From Alphaproteobacteria bacterium (GTDB taxonomy: Bacteria; Pseudomonadota; Alphaproteobacteria; Caulobacterales; Caulobacteraceae), in the NCBI GenBank assembly GCA_025359785.1, contig JANYET010000026.1:143767-207766 (forward strand): a DNA stretch of 64,000 nt, in the 5' to 3' direction. This document shows, in pieces, positions 41,562 through 50,151 of the stretch (the stretch's first letter is position 1; every line of letters begins with the position of its first letter). The position numbers were made by a program, and so were the translations under genes. The notes under the pieces were generated by a model, which ran no database searches, was not told the origin of the DNA, and was given only the letters and a program-made list of their open reading frames with translations.

Positions 41562-43709
41562 CTACCCCGCCAGCTGGGCTTTCCGCTCGCGGCGCCGCGA
41601 GCTGAGGATGTGCTCAGTGTAGCCGTTGGGCTGTTCGCGCCCCTGGAACACCAGGTCGAGCGCCGCCTGGAAGGCGAGGCTTGAGGCCGGGTCCGGGCTC
41701 ATCGGCGCATAGCCCGGATCGCCCGCGTTCTGGCCGTCCACCACCTTGGCCATCCGCAGCAGGGTCTCGCGCACCTGGGCCTCGGTACACACGCCGTGAT
41801 GCAGCCAGTTGGCGATGTGCTGGCTGGAGATCCGCAGGGTCGCGCGGTCCTCCATAAGGCCCACGTCGTGGATATCCGGCACCTTGGAGCAGCCGATGCC
41901 CTGGTCGATCCAGCGGACCACATAGCCCAGGATGCCCTGCGCGTTGTTGTCCAGCTCCTCGGCGACGTCGGCGGCATTCCAGTTGGAGCGGGCCAGCGGC
42001 GGGGTGAGGAGCGCGTCGGTCCCGGTCTTCTCGCCAGACTTCGCCATGGTCGCCTGCAGCCCCGGCACATCGACCTCGTGATAGTGCAGGGCGTGCAGCA
42101 CGGCGGCGGTGGGCGAGGGCACCCAGGCGGTGTTGGCCCCGGCCTTGGGGTGGCCGATCTTGGCGGCCAGCATGGCGGCCATCATGTCGGGCGCGGCCCA
42201 CATGCCCTTGCCGATCTGGGCGCGGCCAGGGAAGCCGGTGGCCAGGCCGATCTCGACGTTGCGCTTCTCGTAGGCCGGCAGCCACGGCTCGGCCTTGATG
42301 GCGTCCTTGCGGACCACCGGGCCGGCTTCCATCGCGGTGTGGATCTCGTCGCCGGTGCGATCGAGAAAGCCGGTGTTGATGAACACGATCCGTTCGCGGG
42401 CGGCATGGATGCAGGCCGCCAGGTTGGCGCTGGTGCGGCGCTCCTCATCCATGACGCCGAGCTTGACGGTGTTGCGGGCCAGGCCGAGCGCGTCTTCGAC
42501 GAGGTCGAACAGGCGAACCGCCAAGGCCACTTCGTCGGGTCCGTGCATCTTCGGCTTCACGATGTAGACCGAGCCGGCGGGACTGTTGCGGTGCGCGCCG
42601 TTCAGGTCGTGCAGGGCGGCGGTGACGGTGATCAGGGCGTCGACGACGGTCTCGAACACCGGCTGGCCCCGATAGCGCACGGCCTCGCTCAGCATGTGGT
42701 GGCCGACGTTGCGGACCAGCATCAGGCTGCGGCCGGGCAAGGTCACATCGCCCTGGGCGGTCGTGTAGGTGCGGTCATCGGCCAGCGCGCGGGTCTCGGT
42801 CCTGCCGCCCTTGGCGAAGCTGGCCGTCAGGTCGCCGCGCATCAGGCCCAGCCAGTTCCTGTAGACGCCCACCTTGTCCTCGGCGTCCACGGCCGCGACG
42901 GAGTCCTCGCAGTCCTGGATGGTGGTGAGTGCGGCCTCCATCAGCACGTCGGCGACGCCCGCGGCGTCGTCCTTGCCGATGTTATGGGTGCGGTCGATCT
43001 GGATTTCCAGGTGCAGGCTATTGTGGCGCAGCAGCACCCCCCGCGGTGCGTCCGCGGCGCCCTGCCAGCCGATGAGCTGGCCCGGCGTGGCCAGGGCGGC
43101 CGTCCCGCCGCCGCTCAGGCTGACGACAAGTTGGCCGTCCTGGATCGCGTAGCCGGCAGCCTCCGTGTGACTGGCGTCCTTGAGCGGTGCGGCCTTGTCG
43201 AGGAAGGCTCGGGCATAGGCGATGACCTGGGCGCCGCGTTCCGGATCGTAGCCCTTGGCGCCGGTCGGTGGCGCGAGCGCGTCGGTGCCGTAGAGCGCGT
43301 CATAGAGGCTGCCCCAACGCGCGTTGGCGGCGTTCAGCGCGAAGCGGCCGTTGGAGACCGGCACCACAAGCTGCGGGCCGGCCAGCTGGGCGATCTCCGG
43401 ATCGACGTTTCGGGTAGCGATTTCAAAGGCCGGCGGTTCGGGCAGCAGGTAGCCGATCTCGCGCAGGAACGCGGTCTCCTCGGCCACGTCGAAGGCCTTG
43501 CCGCGGTGTGCGCGCCACCAGGCGTCGATCTGCGCCTGCAGGTCGTCGCGGCGGGCCAGCAGGGCGGCGTTGCGCGGGGTGAAATCCGCCAGGATCGCGT
43601 CGAGCGCGGCCCAGAAAGTCCGGGGCTCGAGGCCGGTCCCCGGCAGCAGCTCGTCAGCCACGAAGGCCGCCAGGATGTCGTCGACCGATAGGCTAGGGGT
43701 GATGTCCAT
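41562..43709 (-). CDS. glcB: Malate synthase G
   Basis: This 715-residue enzyme condenses glyoxylate with acetyl-CoA to give malate, the second step of the glyoxylate shunt. Features of the G isoform are [29 protein letters not shown] (catalytic and magnesium Glu/Asp), [20 protein letters not shown] and [13 protein letters not shown]-terminal plug is seen around [18 protein letters not shown]. Length is typical (about 720). The isocitrate lyase gene lies upstream on the same strand, 114 bases away, with a terminator between the two. Confidence 0.95.
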   Translation of the reverse strand: MDITPSLSVDDILAAFVADELLPGTGLEPRTFWAALDAILADFTPRNAALLARRDDLQAQIDAWWRAHRGKAFDVAEETAFLREIGYLLPEPPAFEIATRNVDPEIAQLAGPQLVVPVSNGRFALNAANARWGSLYDALYGTDALAPPTGAKGYDPERGAQVIAYARAFLDKAAPLKDASHTEAAGYAIQDGQLVVSLSGGGTAALATPGQLIGWQGAADAPRGVLLRHNSLHLEIQIDRTHNIGKDDAAGVADVLMEAALTTIQDCEDSVAAVDAEDKVGVYRNWLGLMRGDLTASFAKGGRTETRALADDRTYTTAQGDVTLPGRSLMLVRNVGHHMLSEAVRYRGQPVFETVVDALITVTAALHDLNGAHRNSPAGSVYIVKPKMHGPDEVALAVRLFDLVEDALGLARNTVKLGVMDEERRTSANLAACIHAARERIVFINTGFLDRTGDEIHTAMEAGPVVRKDAIKAEPWLPAYEKRNVEIGLATGFPGRAQIGKGMWAAPDMMAAMLAAKIGHPKAGANTAWVPSPTAAVLHALHYHEVDVPGLQATMAKSGEKTGTDALLTPPLARSNWNAADVAEELDNNAQGILGYVVRWIDQGIGCSKVPDIHDVGLMEDRATLRISSQHIANWLHHGVCTEAQVRETLLRMAKVVDGQNAGDPGYAPMSPDPASSLAFQAALDLVFQGREQPNGYTEHILSSRRRERKAQLAG

Positions 43710-43763
43710 GGCGTGACCGCAGGTGTTGGGAGACGGGCCGCTAAAGCAAGCAGGGTGGCCGCG

Positions 43764-43796
43764 GAAAAGAAAGGCCCCCGCCGTGAGACGGGAGCC
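43764..43796 (-). terminator. Intrinsic terminator of the isocitrate lyase gene
   Basis: On the minus strand GGCTCCCG pairs with CGGGGGCC (one G-U pair) across an eight-base loop and runs into TTTCTTTTC. It follows the aceA stop by 28 bases, so aceA and glcB are probably separate transcripts. Confidence 0.75.
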
Positions 43797-43823
43797 AGGT
43801 CTCGGTGAGCGAGCCCGCGTGTC

Positions 43824-45416
43824 TTACGCGAACTGGTTCATGGTGTTGTGGGCGCCGCCGGCCTTCAGCGCGGCCTCGCCGGCGAAGTATTCCTTGTGGT
43901 CATCGCCCAGGTCGGAGCCCGACATGTTCTGGTGCCTCACGCAGGCGATGCCCTGGCGGATTTCCTGGCGCTGGACGCCCAGCACGTAGCCCAGCATGCC
44001 CTGGTCGCCGAAATACGCCTTGGCCAGGTTGTCGGTCGAGAGCGCGGCCGTGTGATAGGTCGGCAGCGTGATCAGGTGGTGGAAGATGCCCGAGCGCTTG
44101 GCGCTGTCGGCCTGGAAGGTGCGGATCTTCTCGTCCGCCTCGATGGCCAGCGCGGTCGCGTCGTAGTCAATGCTCATCAGCTTTTCGCGGTCGTAGGCTG
44201 AGACATCCTTCCCGGCCTTGGACCAGGCGTCGTAGATCTGCTGACGGAAGTTGAGCGTCCAGTTGAAGGACGGCGAGTTGTTGTAGGCGAGCTTGGCGTT
44301 CGGGACGACCGCGCGGATGCGGTCCATCATGCCAGCGATCTGCTCGATGTGCGGCTTCTCGGTTTCGATCCACAGCAGGTCCGCGCCGTTCTGCAGCGAG
44401 GTGATGCTGTCGAGGACGCAGCGGTCCTCACCGGTGCCGGCGCGGAACTGGAACAGGTTCGACGGCAGGCGCTTGGGCCGCAGCAGCTTGCCGCCACGGT
44501 TCAGCACCACGTCGCCGTTCTTCATGTCGGCCGGCGAAATCTCCTCGCAGTCGAGGAAGGAATTGTACTGGTCGCCGAGGTCGCCGGGCTCATGGCTGAC
44601 GGCGATCTGCTTGGTCAGGCCGGCGCCGAGCGAGTCGGTGCGGGTGACGACCACGCCGTTGTCGACGCCCAGTTCCAGGAAGGCGTAGCGGCAGGCGCGC
44701 ACCTTCGCCAGGAAGTCCTCGTGCGGCACCGTGACCTTGCCGTCCTGGTGGCCGCACTGCTTTTCGTCGGAGACTTGGTTTTCGATCTGCAGGGCGCAGG
44801 CGCCCGCCTCGATCATCTTCTTGGCCAGCAGATAGGTGGCTTCCGCGTTGCCGAAGCCAGCGTCGATGTCGGCGATGATCGGAACCACGTGGGTCTCGAA
44901 GTTGTCGACCGCGTCGAGCAGCGTCTGTTCCTTGGCGGCGTCGCCGGCCGCGCGGGCCGCGTCGAGGTCGCGGAACAGCAGGGAAAGCTCGCGGGCGTCG
45001 GCCTGCTTCAGGAAGGTATAGATTTCCTCGATCAGCGCCGGGACCGAGGTCTTCTCGTGCATCGACTGGTCGGGCAGCGGCCCGAAGTCGGAGCGTAGCG
45101 CCGCCACCATCCAGCCGGAGAGATAGATGTAGCGGCCCTTGGTCGAGCCGAAGTGCTTCTTGATCGAGATGATCTTCTGCTGGGCGACGAAGCCGTGCCA
45201 GCAGCCCAGCGACTGGGTGTAGTTCGCGGGATCGGCGTCATAGGCCGCCATGTCCTCGCGCATGATCCCGGCGGTGAACTTGGCGATCTCCAGACCGGTC
45301 TTGAAGCGGTTCTGCAAGCGCATCCGGGCCACGCCCTCGGCGTTGATCCCATCCCACGCGCCGCTCTTGCTCTGGATGAGCTGGCTCATCTCGATGATGT
45401 GGTCCTGATACGCCAT
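43824..45416 (-). CDS. aceA: Isocitrate lyase, long form
   Basis: This 530-residue enzyme splits isocitrate into glyoxylate and succinate, opening the glyoxylate shunt. The catalytic Cys lies in DEKQCGHQDGK, where many enzymes have Lys-Lys-Cys-Gly-His. IADIDAGFGNAEATYLLAKK binds magnesium and NNSPSFNWTLNF forms the substrate site. The length matches the 530-residue subgroup seen in Pseudomonas aeruginosa, longer than the 430-residue E. coli type. The ATG at 45416 opens the usual MAYQDHI N-terminus; the ORF track start is 25 codons upstream. A ScfR-type regulator is divergent. Confidence 0.95.
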   Translation of the reverse strand: MAYQDHIIEMSQLIQSKSGAWDGINAEGVARMRLQNRFKTGLEIAKFTAGIMREDMAAYDADPANYTQSLGCWHGFVAQQKIISIKKHFGSTKGRYIYLSGWMVAALRSDFGPLPDQSMHEKTSVPALIEEIYTFLKQADARELSLLFRDLDAARAAGDAAKEQTLLDAVDNFETHVVPIIADIDAGFGNAEATYLLAKKMIEAGACALQIENQVSDEKQCGHQDGKVTVPHEDFLAKVRACRYAFLELGVDNGVVVTRTDSLGAGLTKQIAVSHEPGDLGDQYNSFLDCEEISPADMKNGDVVLNRGGKLLRPKRLPSNLFQFRAGTGEDRCVLDSITSLQNGADLLWIETEKPHIEQIAGMMDRIRAVVPNAKLAYNNSPSFNWTLNFRQQIYDAWSKAGKDVSAYDREKLMSIDYDATALAIEADEKIRTFQADSAKRSGIFHHLITLPTYHTAALSTDNLAKAYFGDQGMLGYVLGVQRQEIRQGIACVRHQNMSGSDLGDDHKEYFAGEAALKAGGAHNTMNQFA

Positions 45417-45518
45417 GGGCCTCGTCCAAGTTGGGGAGACGAGCCTTCTAGGCCCGCCATGCTTGACGCTCCCGTAACGGCAATGAGCCACGTTTGAGGA
45501 GAGGCCTCGCGGTCGCGC

Positions 45519-45547
45519 TGTAAAACTTTACAAATATATGCTGTAAT
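45519..45547 (+). promoter_or_regulatory. Candidate ScfR/RamB-type operator between aceA and scfR
   Basis: A perfect palindrome TGTAAA-AC-TTTACA (45519-45532) is followed by another TGTAAT (45542-45547). The sequence AAAACTTTACAAA resembles the AAAACTTTGCAAA-type site reported for RamB. The first TGTAAA and the last TGTAAT, 17 bases apart, also make a possible -35/-10 pair for the regulator gene, so it may be autoregulated. The palindrome is about 100 bases before the aceA start. Confidence 0.5.
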
Positions 45548-45574
45548 GTTGTCAAGTTGGCAGTGGACAAACCC

Positions 45575-46984
45575 ATGGCGATGCAACGCGGACTTTATGT
45601 CGGCCCCCGGCTGCGGCGGATGCGGCGCGATCTGGGGCTGACCCAGGCCGACATGGCCGCGGCGCTGGACGTCTCGGCGTCCTACATCGCGCTGCTGGAG
45701 CGCAACAACCGGCCGCTGACCGCGGGGCTGCTGCTGAAGCTGGCGCAGACCTACAAGGTCGACATGGCCGCGCTCGGCAGCGGGGCGGCGGAGGACAGCC
45801 AGCGACTGCAGGCGGTGCTGAAGGATCCGGTGTTCGCCGGCATCGACTGGGGCGCGGGCGAGCTCACCGACATGGCGACCAACTCGCCGGGGGTCACCGA
45901 GGCGCTGCTGCGGCTCTACACCACCTATCAGGAGGGCCAGCTGGCCTTCGCCGACCGAGGTGCGGCGGCCGGCGCGGGCGGCGAGGCCGACGATGCGTCC
46001 GATCCGGTGGCGGAGTCCCGGCGCTTCCTGGCCGCGCGGCGCAACAGCTTCCCGACGCTCGACGACGCCGCCGAACGGCTGGTCCAGGCGGTGGCGACCC
46101 ACGACACCGTCACCGGCTATCTGCGGGCCCGCCACGACCTGAAGGTCCGGCGCGTGCCGGCGAGCTTCATGGTGGGCTCGACGCGGAGGCTCGACCGACA
46201 CCGCCAGGAAGTGCTGCTGGACGACAGCCTCGACGCCGCCAGCCAGGCGTTCCAGCTGGCCTTGCAGCTCTGCTACCTGGAGCTTGGCCCTGAGATCGAC
46301 GCGGTGCTGGAGGGCGTCCGTTTCGCCAGCGAGAGCGGCGAGCGCCTGACCCGCCGCGCGCTGGCCAGCTATGCCGCCGCCGCGCTCCTGATGCCCTATG
46401 GCGCCTTCGCCCGCGCCGTCGAGGCGCGCCGCTATGACGTCGAGGCGCTGGCCCGCCAGTTCGGCTGCAGCTTCGAACAGACCGCGCACCGGCTCACGAC
46501 CCTGCAAAAACCGGGCGCCCAGCGGGTGCCGTTCTTCTTCATCCGCGTCGATCCGGCCGGCAACGTCTCCAAGCGGTTGGACGGCGCGGGATTTCCCTTC
46601 GCCCGCCACGGCGGCGGCTGTCCGCTGTGGTCGATCCACCATGCCTTCCGCACGCCGCGCGAGGTCGTCACCCAGTGGCTGGAGCTCCCCGACGGCCAGC
46701 GGTTCTTCTCCATCGCCCGCACAGTCACCGCCGGCGGCGGGGGCTTCGGCGCGCCCCGCGTGGAGCGGGCCATCGCGCTCGGCTGCGCGGCGGAGCACGC
46801 GGATCGGCTGATCTATACCCAGGACCAGCCAACGGGCGGCGCCGCGGCCACGCCCATCGGCGTCACCTGCCGCCTGTGCCAGCGCACCGAGTGCACAGCC
46901 CGCTCGGAGCCGCCGATCGGACGCCAGATCCTGCCCGACGATATCCGCCGGACCAGCCTGCCCTTCGGCTTTTCGGACACCTGA
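45575..46984 (+). CDS. ScfR/RamB-family short-chain fatty acyl transcriptional regulator
   Basis: This 469-residue regulator has an N-terminal XRE helix-turn-helix (RMRRDLGLTQADMAAALDV, SYIALLERNNRPLTAGLLLKL), an IrrE-like central region and a C-terminal Cys-rich part (GVTCRLCQRTECTARSEPP). This is the layout of the ScfR/PccR/RamB group, which senses acyl-CoA levels and controls glyoxylate-shunt, propionate or acetate genes. Its divergent position beside aceA fits direct control of the shunt. Start codon choice is not certain: TTG 45557, GTG 45563 and ATG 45575 are all in frame; the ATG is preferred. Confidence 0.87.
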   Translation: MAMQRGLYVGPRLRRMRRDLGLTQADMAAALDVSASYIALLERNNRPLTAGLLLKLAQTYKVDMAALGSGAAEDSQRLQAVLKDPVFAGIDWGAGELTDMATNSPGVTEALLRLYTTYQEGQLAFADRGAAAGAGGEADDASDPVAESRRFLAARRNSFPTLDDAAERLVQAVATHDTVTGYLRARHDLKVRRVPASFMVGSTRRLDRHRQEVLLDDSLDAASQAFQLALQLCYLELGPEIDAVLEGVRFASESGERLTRRALASYAAAALLMPYGAFARAVEARRYDVEALARQFGCSFEQTAHRLTTLQKPGAQRVPFFFIRVDPAGNVSKRLDGAGFPFARHGGGCPLWSIHHAFRTPREVVTQWLELPDGQRFFSIARTVTAGGGGFGAPRVERAIALGCAAEHADRLIYTQDQPTGGAAATPIGVTCRLCQRTECTARSEPPIGRQILPDDIRRTSLPFGFSDT

Positions 46985-47114
46985 GCGGGGCGGGCCGCGG
47001 CGCGCGCAACGTGACCGGCGATTACTTGGTCGGCCGGCGGGTTCCCATGCGGCAAGCCGCTGGCGCGGTCGCGATTTCCATGCGCAAAATCAGGGAAATA
47101 GCGGGGATGCGCCA

Positions 47115-47139
47115 CGTTCCCGAATAAAAGCTGGGAACG
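47115..47139 (+). promoter_or_regulatory. Inverted repeat in front of the double TetR gene
   Basis: CGTTCCC and GGGAACG form a perfect seven-base inverted repeat with an 11-base spacer. It ends five bases before the TetR ATG at 47144, the usual place for an autoregulatory TetR operator. Confidence 0.5.
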
Positions 47140-47143
47140 AAAC

Positions 47144-48415
47144 ATGGCTCAGGTTGCGGTCCAGTCCACGGACCGGTTCGAGCGTAAGCGCGAGGCGATC
47201 CTCGATGCGGCGACGGACCTGCTGAACACCCGTGGCGTCAAGGGCCTGACGCTGAGCGTCGCGGCGGCGGCCGTCGATCTGTCGACCACCAGCGTGACCT
47301 ACTATTTCAAGCGCAAGGACGATCTGGCGGCGGCCTGCATGCTGCGCGGCATCGCGGCGATGATGCAGATCGTCCAGACCGCGATGGCTGAGAGCACGCC
47401 CCAGGCCCGGCTGCACGCGCTGCTGTCGCGGTATCTCGACCGTGTGCGCCGCGCAGCGATCGGTGAGGCCCCGGCCCTGCCGTCGCTCTCCGACCTGCGG
47501 GCGCTGAACCTGCCGCAGCGCGACGAGGTGGCCGCCGCCTACCTGAAGATGTTCCGGCGCCTGCGGCAGATCTTCGAGGTCCCGGAGTTGGCCTGGCTGT
47601 CGCGCGGCCGGCGCACGGCGCGCACCCAGATGCTGTTCGAGCAGCTGTTCTGGGCCAACGCCTGGCTGCCGAAATACGACCCGGAAGACTACGGCCGGGT
47701 CTGCGAGCGGATGTACGACATCCTGGTGGGCGGGCTCGCCGCGCCGCAGTCCCGCTGGGCGCCGCTGGCCGTGCCGATGGCCGACCTCGCGCCGCGCGCC
47801 CGTCAGCAGGTGGGCCGCCACGAGACGGGCCGACAGGAGGTGGGCCGCCAGGAGATGGGCCGCGAGACCTTCCTGGTGGCGGCCACCCGGCTGATCAACG
47901 CCCGCGGCTATCGCGGCGCCTCGGTGGACAAGATCTCCGCCGAGCTCAACGTCACCAAGGGCAGTTTCTATCACCACAACGAAGCCAAGGACGACCTGGT
48001 CGTGGCCTGCTTCGACCGAACCTTCGAGGTGATGACCCACGTCCAGCGGCTGGCCATGACGCTGCCCGGCGACGAGTGGCTGCGGCTGAGCAGCGCGGCC
48101 GCCGCGCTGGCGGAATACCAGCTCTCCGACCACGGTCCGCTGTTGCGCACCTCGGCGCTGGCCGCCCTGCCGGAGAAAATCCGTCGCGAGATGGTCAAGC
48201 ACTCCGACCGGGTCTCCGACCGCTTCGCCGCGATGATCTCCGACGGCATCGCCGAGGGCTCGCTGCGCGCCGTCGACCCGTTCCTGGCCGCCCAGATGCT
48301 GAACGCCACCCTGAACGCCGCCGCCGAACTCGGCCACTGGGTTCCCGGCGTCAGTCAGAAGGCCGCGCCCGCGGTCTTCGTCCGCCCCCTGCTGATGGGG
48401 GTTTTTGAGCGCTAG
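47144..48415 (+). CDS. Fused double TetR-family regulator
   Basis: This 423-residue protein is two TetR repressors joined head to tail. The first helix-turn-helix is AATDLLNTRGVKGLTLSVAAAA with DLSTTSVTYYFKRKDDL; the second is AATRLINARGYRGASVDKIS with NVTKGSFYHHNEAKDDL, at about residues 245-290. Each is followed by a helical ligand-binding region. The linker near residue 225 is built from repeats of GRxE-type units. Ordinary TetR proteins have about 200 residues. It is convergent with the GPH transporter. Its ligand is unknown, and control of the neighbouring transporter and receptors is inferred from position. Confidence 0.87.
   Translation: MAQVAVQSTDRFERKREAILDAATDLLNTRGVKGLTLSVAAAAVDLSTTSVTYYFKRKDDLAAACMLRGIAAMMQIVQTAMAESTPQARLHALLSRYLDRVRRAAIGEAPALPSLSDLRALNLPQRDEVAAAYLKMFRRLRQIFEVPELAWLSRGRRTARTQMLFEQLFWANAWLPKYDPEDYGRVCERMYDILVGGLAAPQSRWAPLAVPMADLAPRARQQVGRHETGRQEVGRQEMGRETFLVAATRLINARGYRGASVDKISAELNVTKGSFYHHNEAKDDLVVACFDRTFEVMTHVQRLAMTLPGDEWLRLSSAAAALAEYQLSDHGPLLRTSALAALPEKIRREMVKHSDRVSDRFAAMISDGIAEGSLRAVDPFLAAQMLNATLNAAAELGHWVPGVSQKAAPAVFVRPLLMGVFER
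47809..47869 (+). repeat. 15-base tandem repeat in the TetR linker
   Basis: Four imperfect 15-base units (for example GTGGGCCGCCACGAG, ACGGGCCGACAGGAG, GTGGGCCGCCAGGAG) encode GRHET, GRQEV, GRQEM and GRE. The repeat keeps the reading frame, so copy changes would alter only linker length between the two TetR halves. Confidence 0.8.
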
Positions 48416-48418
48416 GGC

Positions 48419-49870
48419 CTAGCCGGCCTTTTCCGCGGCGGCGGCCTCGCGCAGCCGGGCGATGTTGCTCTCATGGGCCGCGCGATCGATGCGGTAGAAC
48501 TGCAGGACGACCACCGAGCCGCCGTTGAAGATCAGGACGCAGGGCAGGTAGAACATCGCCAACCGCCGCACGATGTCGGGATCGACCGTGCCCGGCACGG
48601 CGTGGACCGGGAAACCCACTGCCGAGATCAGGATGCCGGCGATAAAGGCGCCCAGCCCCAGGGTGAACTTGCCCACCAGGCCGTTGGCGGCGAACAGCAC
48701 ACCCTCGGACCGCGCGCCGCTCTTCACCGCCTGGTCTTCGGCCACGTCGGCGACCATCGAAGCGATGATCACGAAGCCCATCAGGCCCAGAGCCGCGGTG
48801 ATCACCACGTCGCCGAACAGCAGCCCATAAAGCAGGCCGGACCCGTTCGGGGGCATGATCCCGATCAGGCGGCCGCCGATCGGCAGCATCGAGGTGAAGA
48901 CCGAGGTCGAGAACAGACCGATCATCGCCTGCTTCTTGCCGAACCGCTTGGCCAGGAACGGGGCCAGGAAGACGCCGACGACAGAGGCCAGGAGTCCGCC
49001 GGCGGCCAGGGGACCGATGGCCTGCGACTTCAGGCCCCACAGGTGCAGGTAGAAGTAGTTGGAGAGTGTCGTGGTGATCCCGACGCCTGTGCCGCCGAGC
49101 AGGCTGGAGGCCATCACCACCACCAGCGCCGGGTTGGCGAAGGTCGAGGCGATCTGGCGGAAGGTGTCGGCCACGGTCGCGCGTTTGGCCGGCGGCTTGT
49201 GCAGGTACGGGATGCGGCTGTGCGTCGCGACCGCAGAGACCAGGATACAGACCACGATCAGGATCGCGGCCATCGCGCCGAACTGGGCGTAGCGCTCCGG
49301 ATTGAGCACGCCCAGCGGGTTGGCCGCGTCTTGCCGCAGGAAGACCGTGTAGAGGACCAGCTGCATGACGCCGATGGCGCCGAAGGCGAAGAACGAGCGG
49401 AAGGCCATCAACGACGTGCGCTGGTCGTAGTCGGGCGCCAGTTCCGGCGCGAGCGCGGCGGAGGGAATCTCATAGCTCGCCACCGCGACCCGCAGCGCGA
49501 TCATGGTGACGACCGCAAGGCCCAGCAACTCCGTCGGCTGCAGGCCCCGCGGCGCGTGCCACAGGAAATAGGAAAGCGCCGCAGCCGGAATGGCCGAGGC
49601 GTACATGAAGGGATGGCGGCGGCCCCATCGGGACCGGAAATGGTCCGACCACTGGCCGATGAGCGGGTCCAGGATCAGGTCGGCGAGCAGCGAGACCAGG
49701 ATCGCCGCCCCCACCCAGACAGCGGGAATGCCGAGCACCTGGTTGAAGTAGATCTGCAGAACGGCCGACGACAGGATCACATAGGCGACGCCATAGGCCA
49801 CCGATCCCAGGCCGTAGGTGATCTTGAGCGGAAAGCCGAGCGGTGGCGGCGTGGAGACCAGCGGGCTCAA
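48419..49870 (-). CDS. MFS transporter, GPH (MelB-like) cation symporter type
   Basis: This is an inner-membrane transporter of about 483 residues. GPH-family features are PLKITYGLGSVAYGVAYV at the first helix, ADLILDPLIGQWSDHFRSRWGRRHP in the first cytoplasmic loop, and APELAPDYDQRTSLMAFR. GPH carriers usually move sugars or glycosides with a cation, but many alphaproteobacterial members have other substrates. The start is set at TTG 49870, which gives a normal N-terminus; the ORF track start (TTG 50017) adds 49 hydrophilic residues. A short leader ORF with a strong ribosome site overlaps the chosen start. A TACAGTGTA palindrome at 50030-50038 may be an operator. Confidence 0.8.
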   Translation of the reverse strand: MSPLVSTPPPLGFPLKITYGLGSVAYGVAYVILSSAVLQIYFNQVLGIPAVWVGAAILVSLLADLILDPLIGQWSDHFRSRWGRRHPFMYASAIPAAALSYFLWHAPRGLQPTELLGLAVVTMIALRVAVASYEIPSAALAPELAPDYDQRTSLMAFRSFFAFGAIGVMQLVLYTVFLRQDAANPLGVLNPERYAQFGAMAAILIVVCILVSAVATHSRIPYLHKPPAKRATVADTFRQIASTFANPALVVVMASSLLGGTGVGITTTLSNYFYLHLWGLKSQAIGPLAAGGLLASVVGVFLAPFLAKRFGKKQAMIGLFSTSVFTSMLPIGGRLIGIMPPNGSGLLYGLLFGDVVITAALGLMGFVIIASMVADVAEDQAVKSGARSEGVLFAANGLVGKFTLGLGAFIAGILISAVGFPVHAVPGTVDPDIVRRLAMFYLPCVLIFNGGSVVVLQFYRIDRAAHESNIARLREAAAAEKAG

Positions 49871-49908
49871 GACCGCCCACCCTGCCGGGACTTGCTGCCT
49901 GCCGCCAT
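49867..49908 (-). CDS. 13-codon leader ORF upstream of the GPH transporter
   Basis: The minus strand reads ATG to TGA, encoding MAAGSKSRQGGRS. AGGAGG lies five bases before the ATG, one of the best ribosome sites in the window. Its stop overlaps the transporter's TTG start (TTGA), so reinitiation would couple the two. The alternative is a sequencing or real frameshift that makes this ATG the true start of the transporter. Confidence 0.45.
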   Translation of the reverse strand: MAAGSKSRQGGRS

Positions 49909-50082
49909 GACGTCCTCCTGCCGCATCGCCGCGGCGTTCGTCGGACTTGTCAGGCCGTGAGGGCCTGCGCCCGCTCCTATGTCCGGTGACCGTGCGGGAG
50001 GCCTCTGGGGCCGTCAACGGGTTTGATCTTACAGTGTAGACACGTTCGAAAGACCGGGATGCGGATGGTCGAAATCATCCGC

Positions 50083-50115
50083 AAAAACAAAGGGCGCGTC
50101 CCTGCGGACGCGCCC
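50083..50115 (-). terminator. Intrinsic terminator of TonB-dependent receptor 1
   Basis: On the minus strand a perfect ten-base stem (GGGCGCGTCC with GGACGCGCCC, loop GCAG) is followed by TTTGTTTTTG. It starts 36 bases beyond the receptor stop codon. Confidence 0.9.
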
Positions 50116-50151
50116 CCTGCCTTGATCGTATGAACCGGAGAACCGGGTCGT

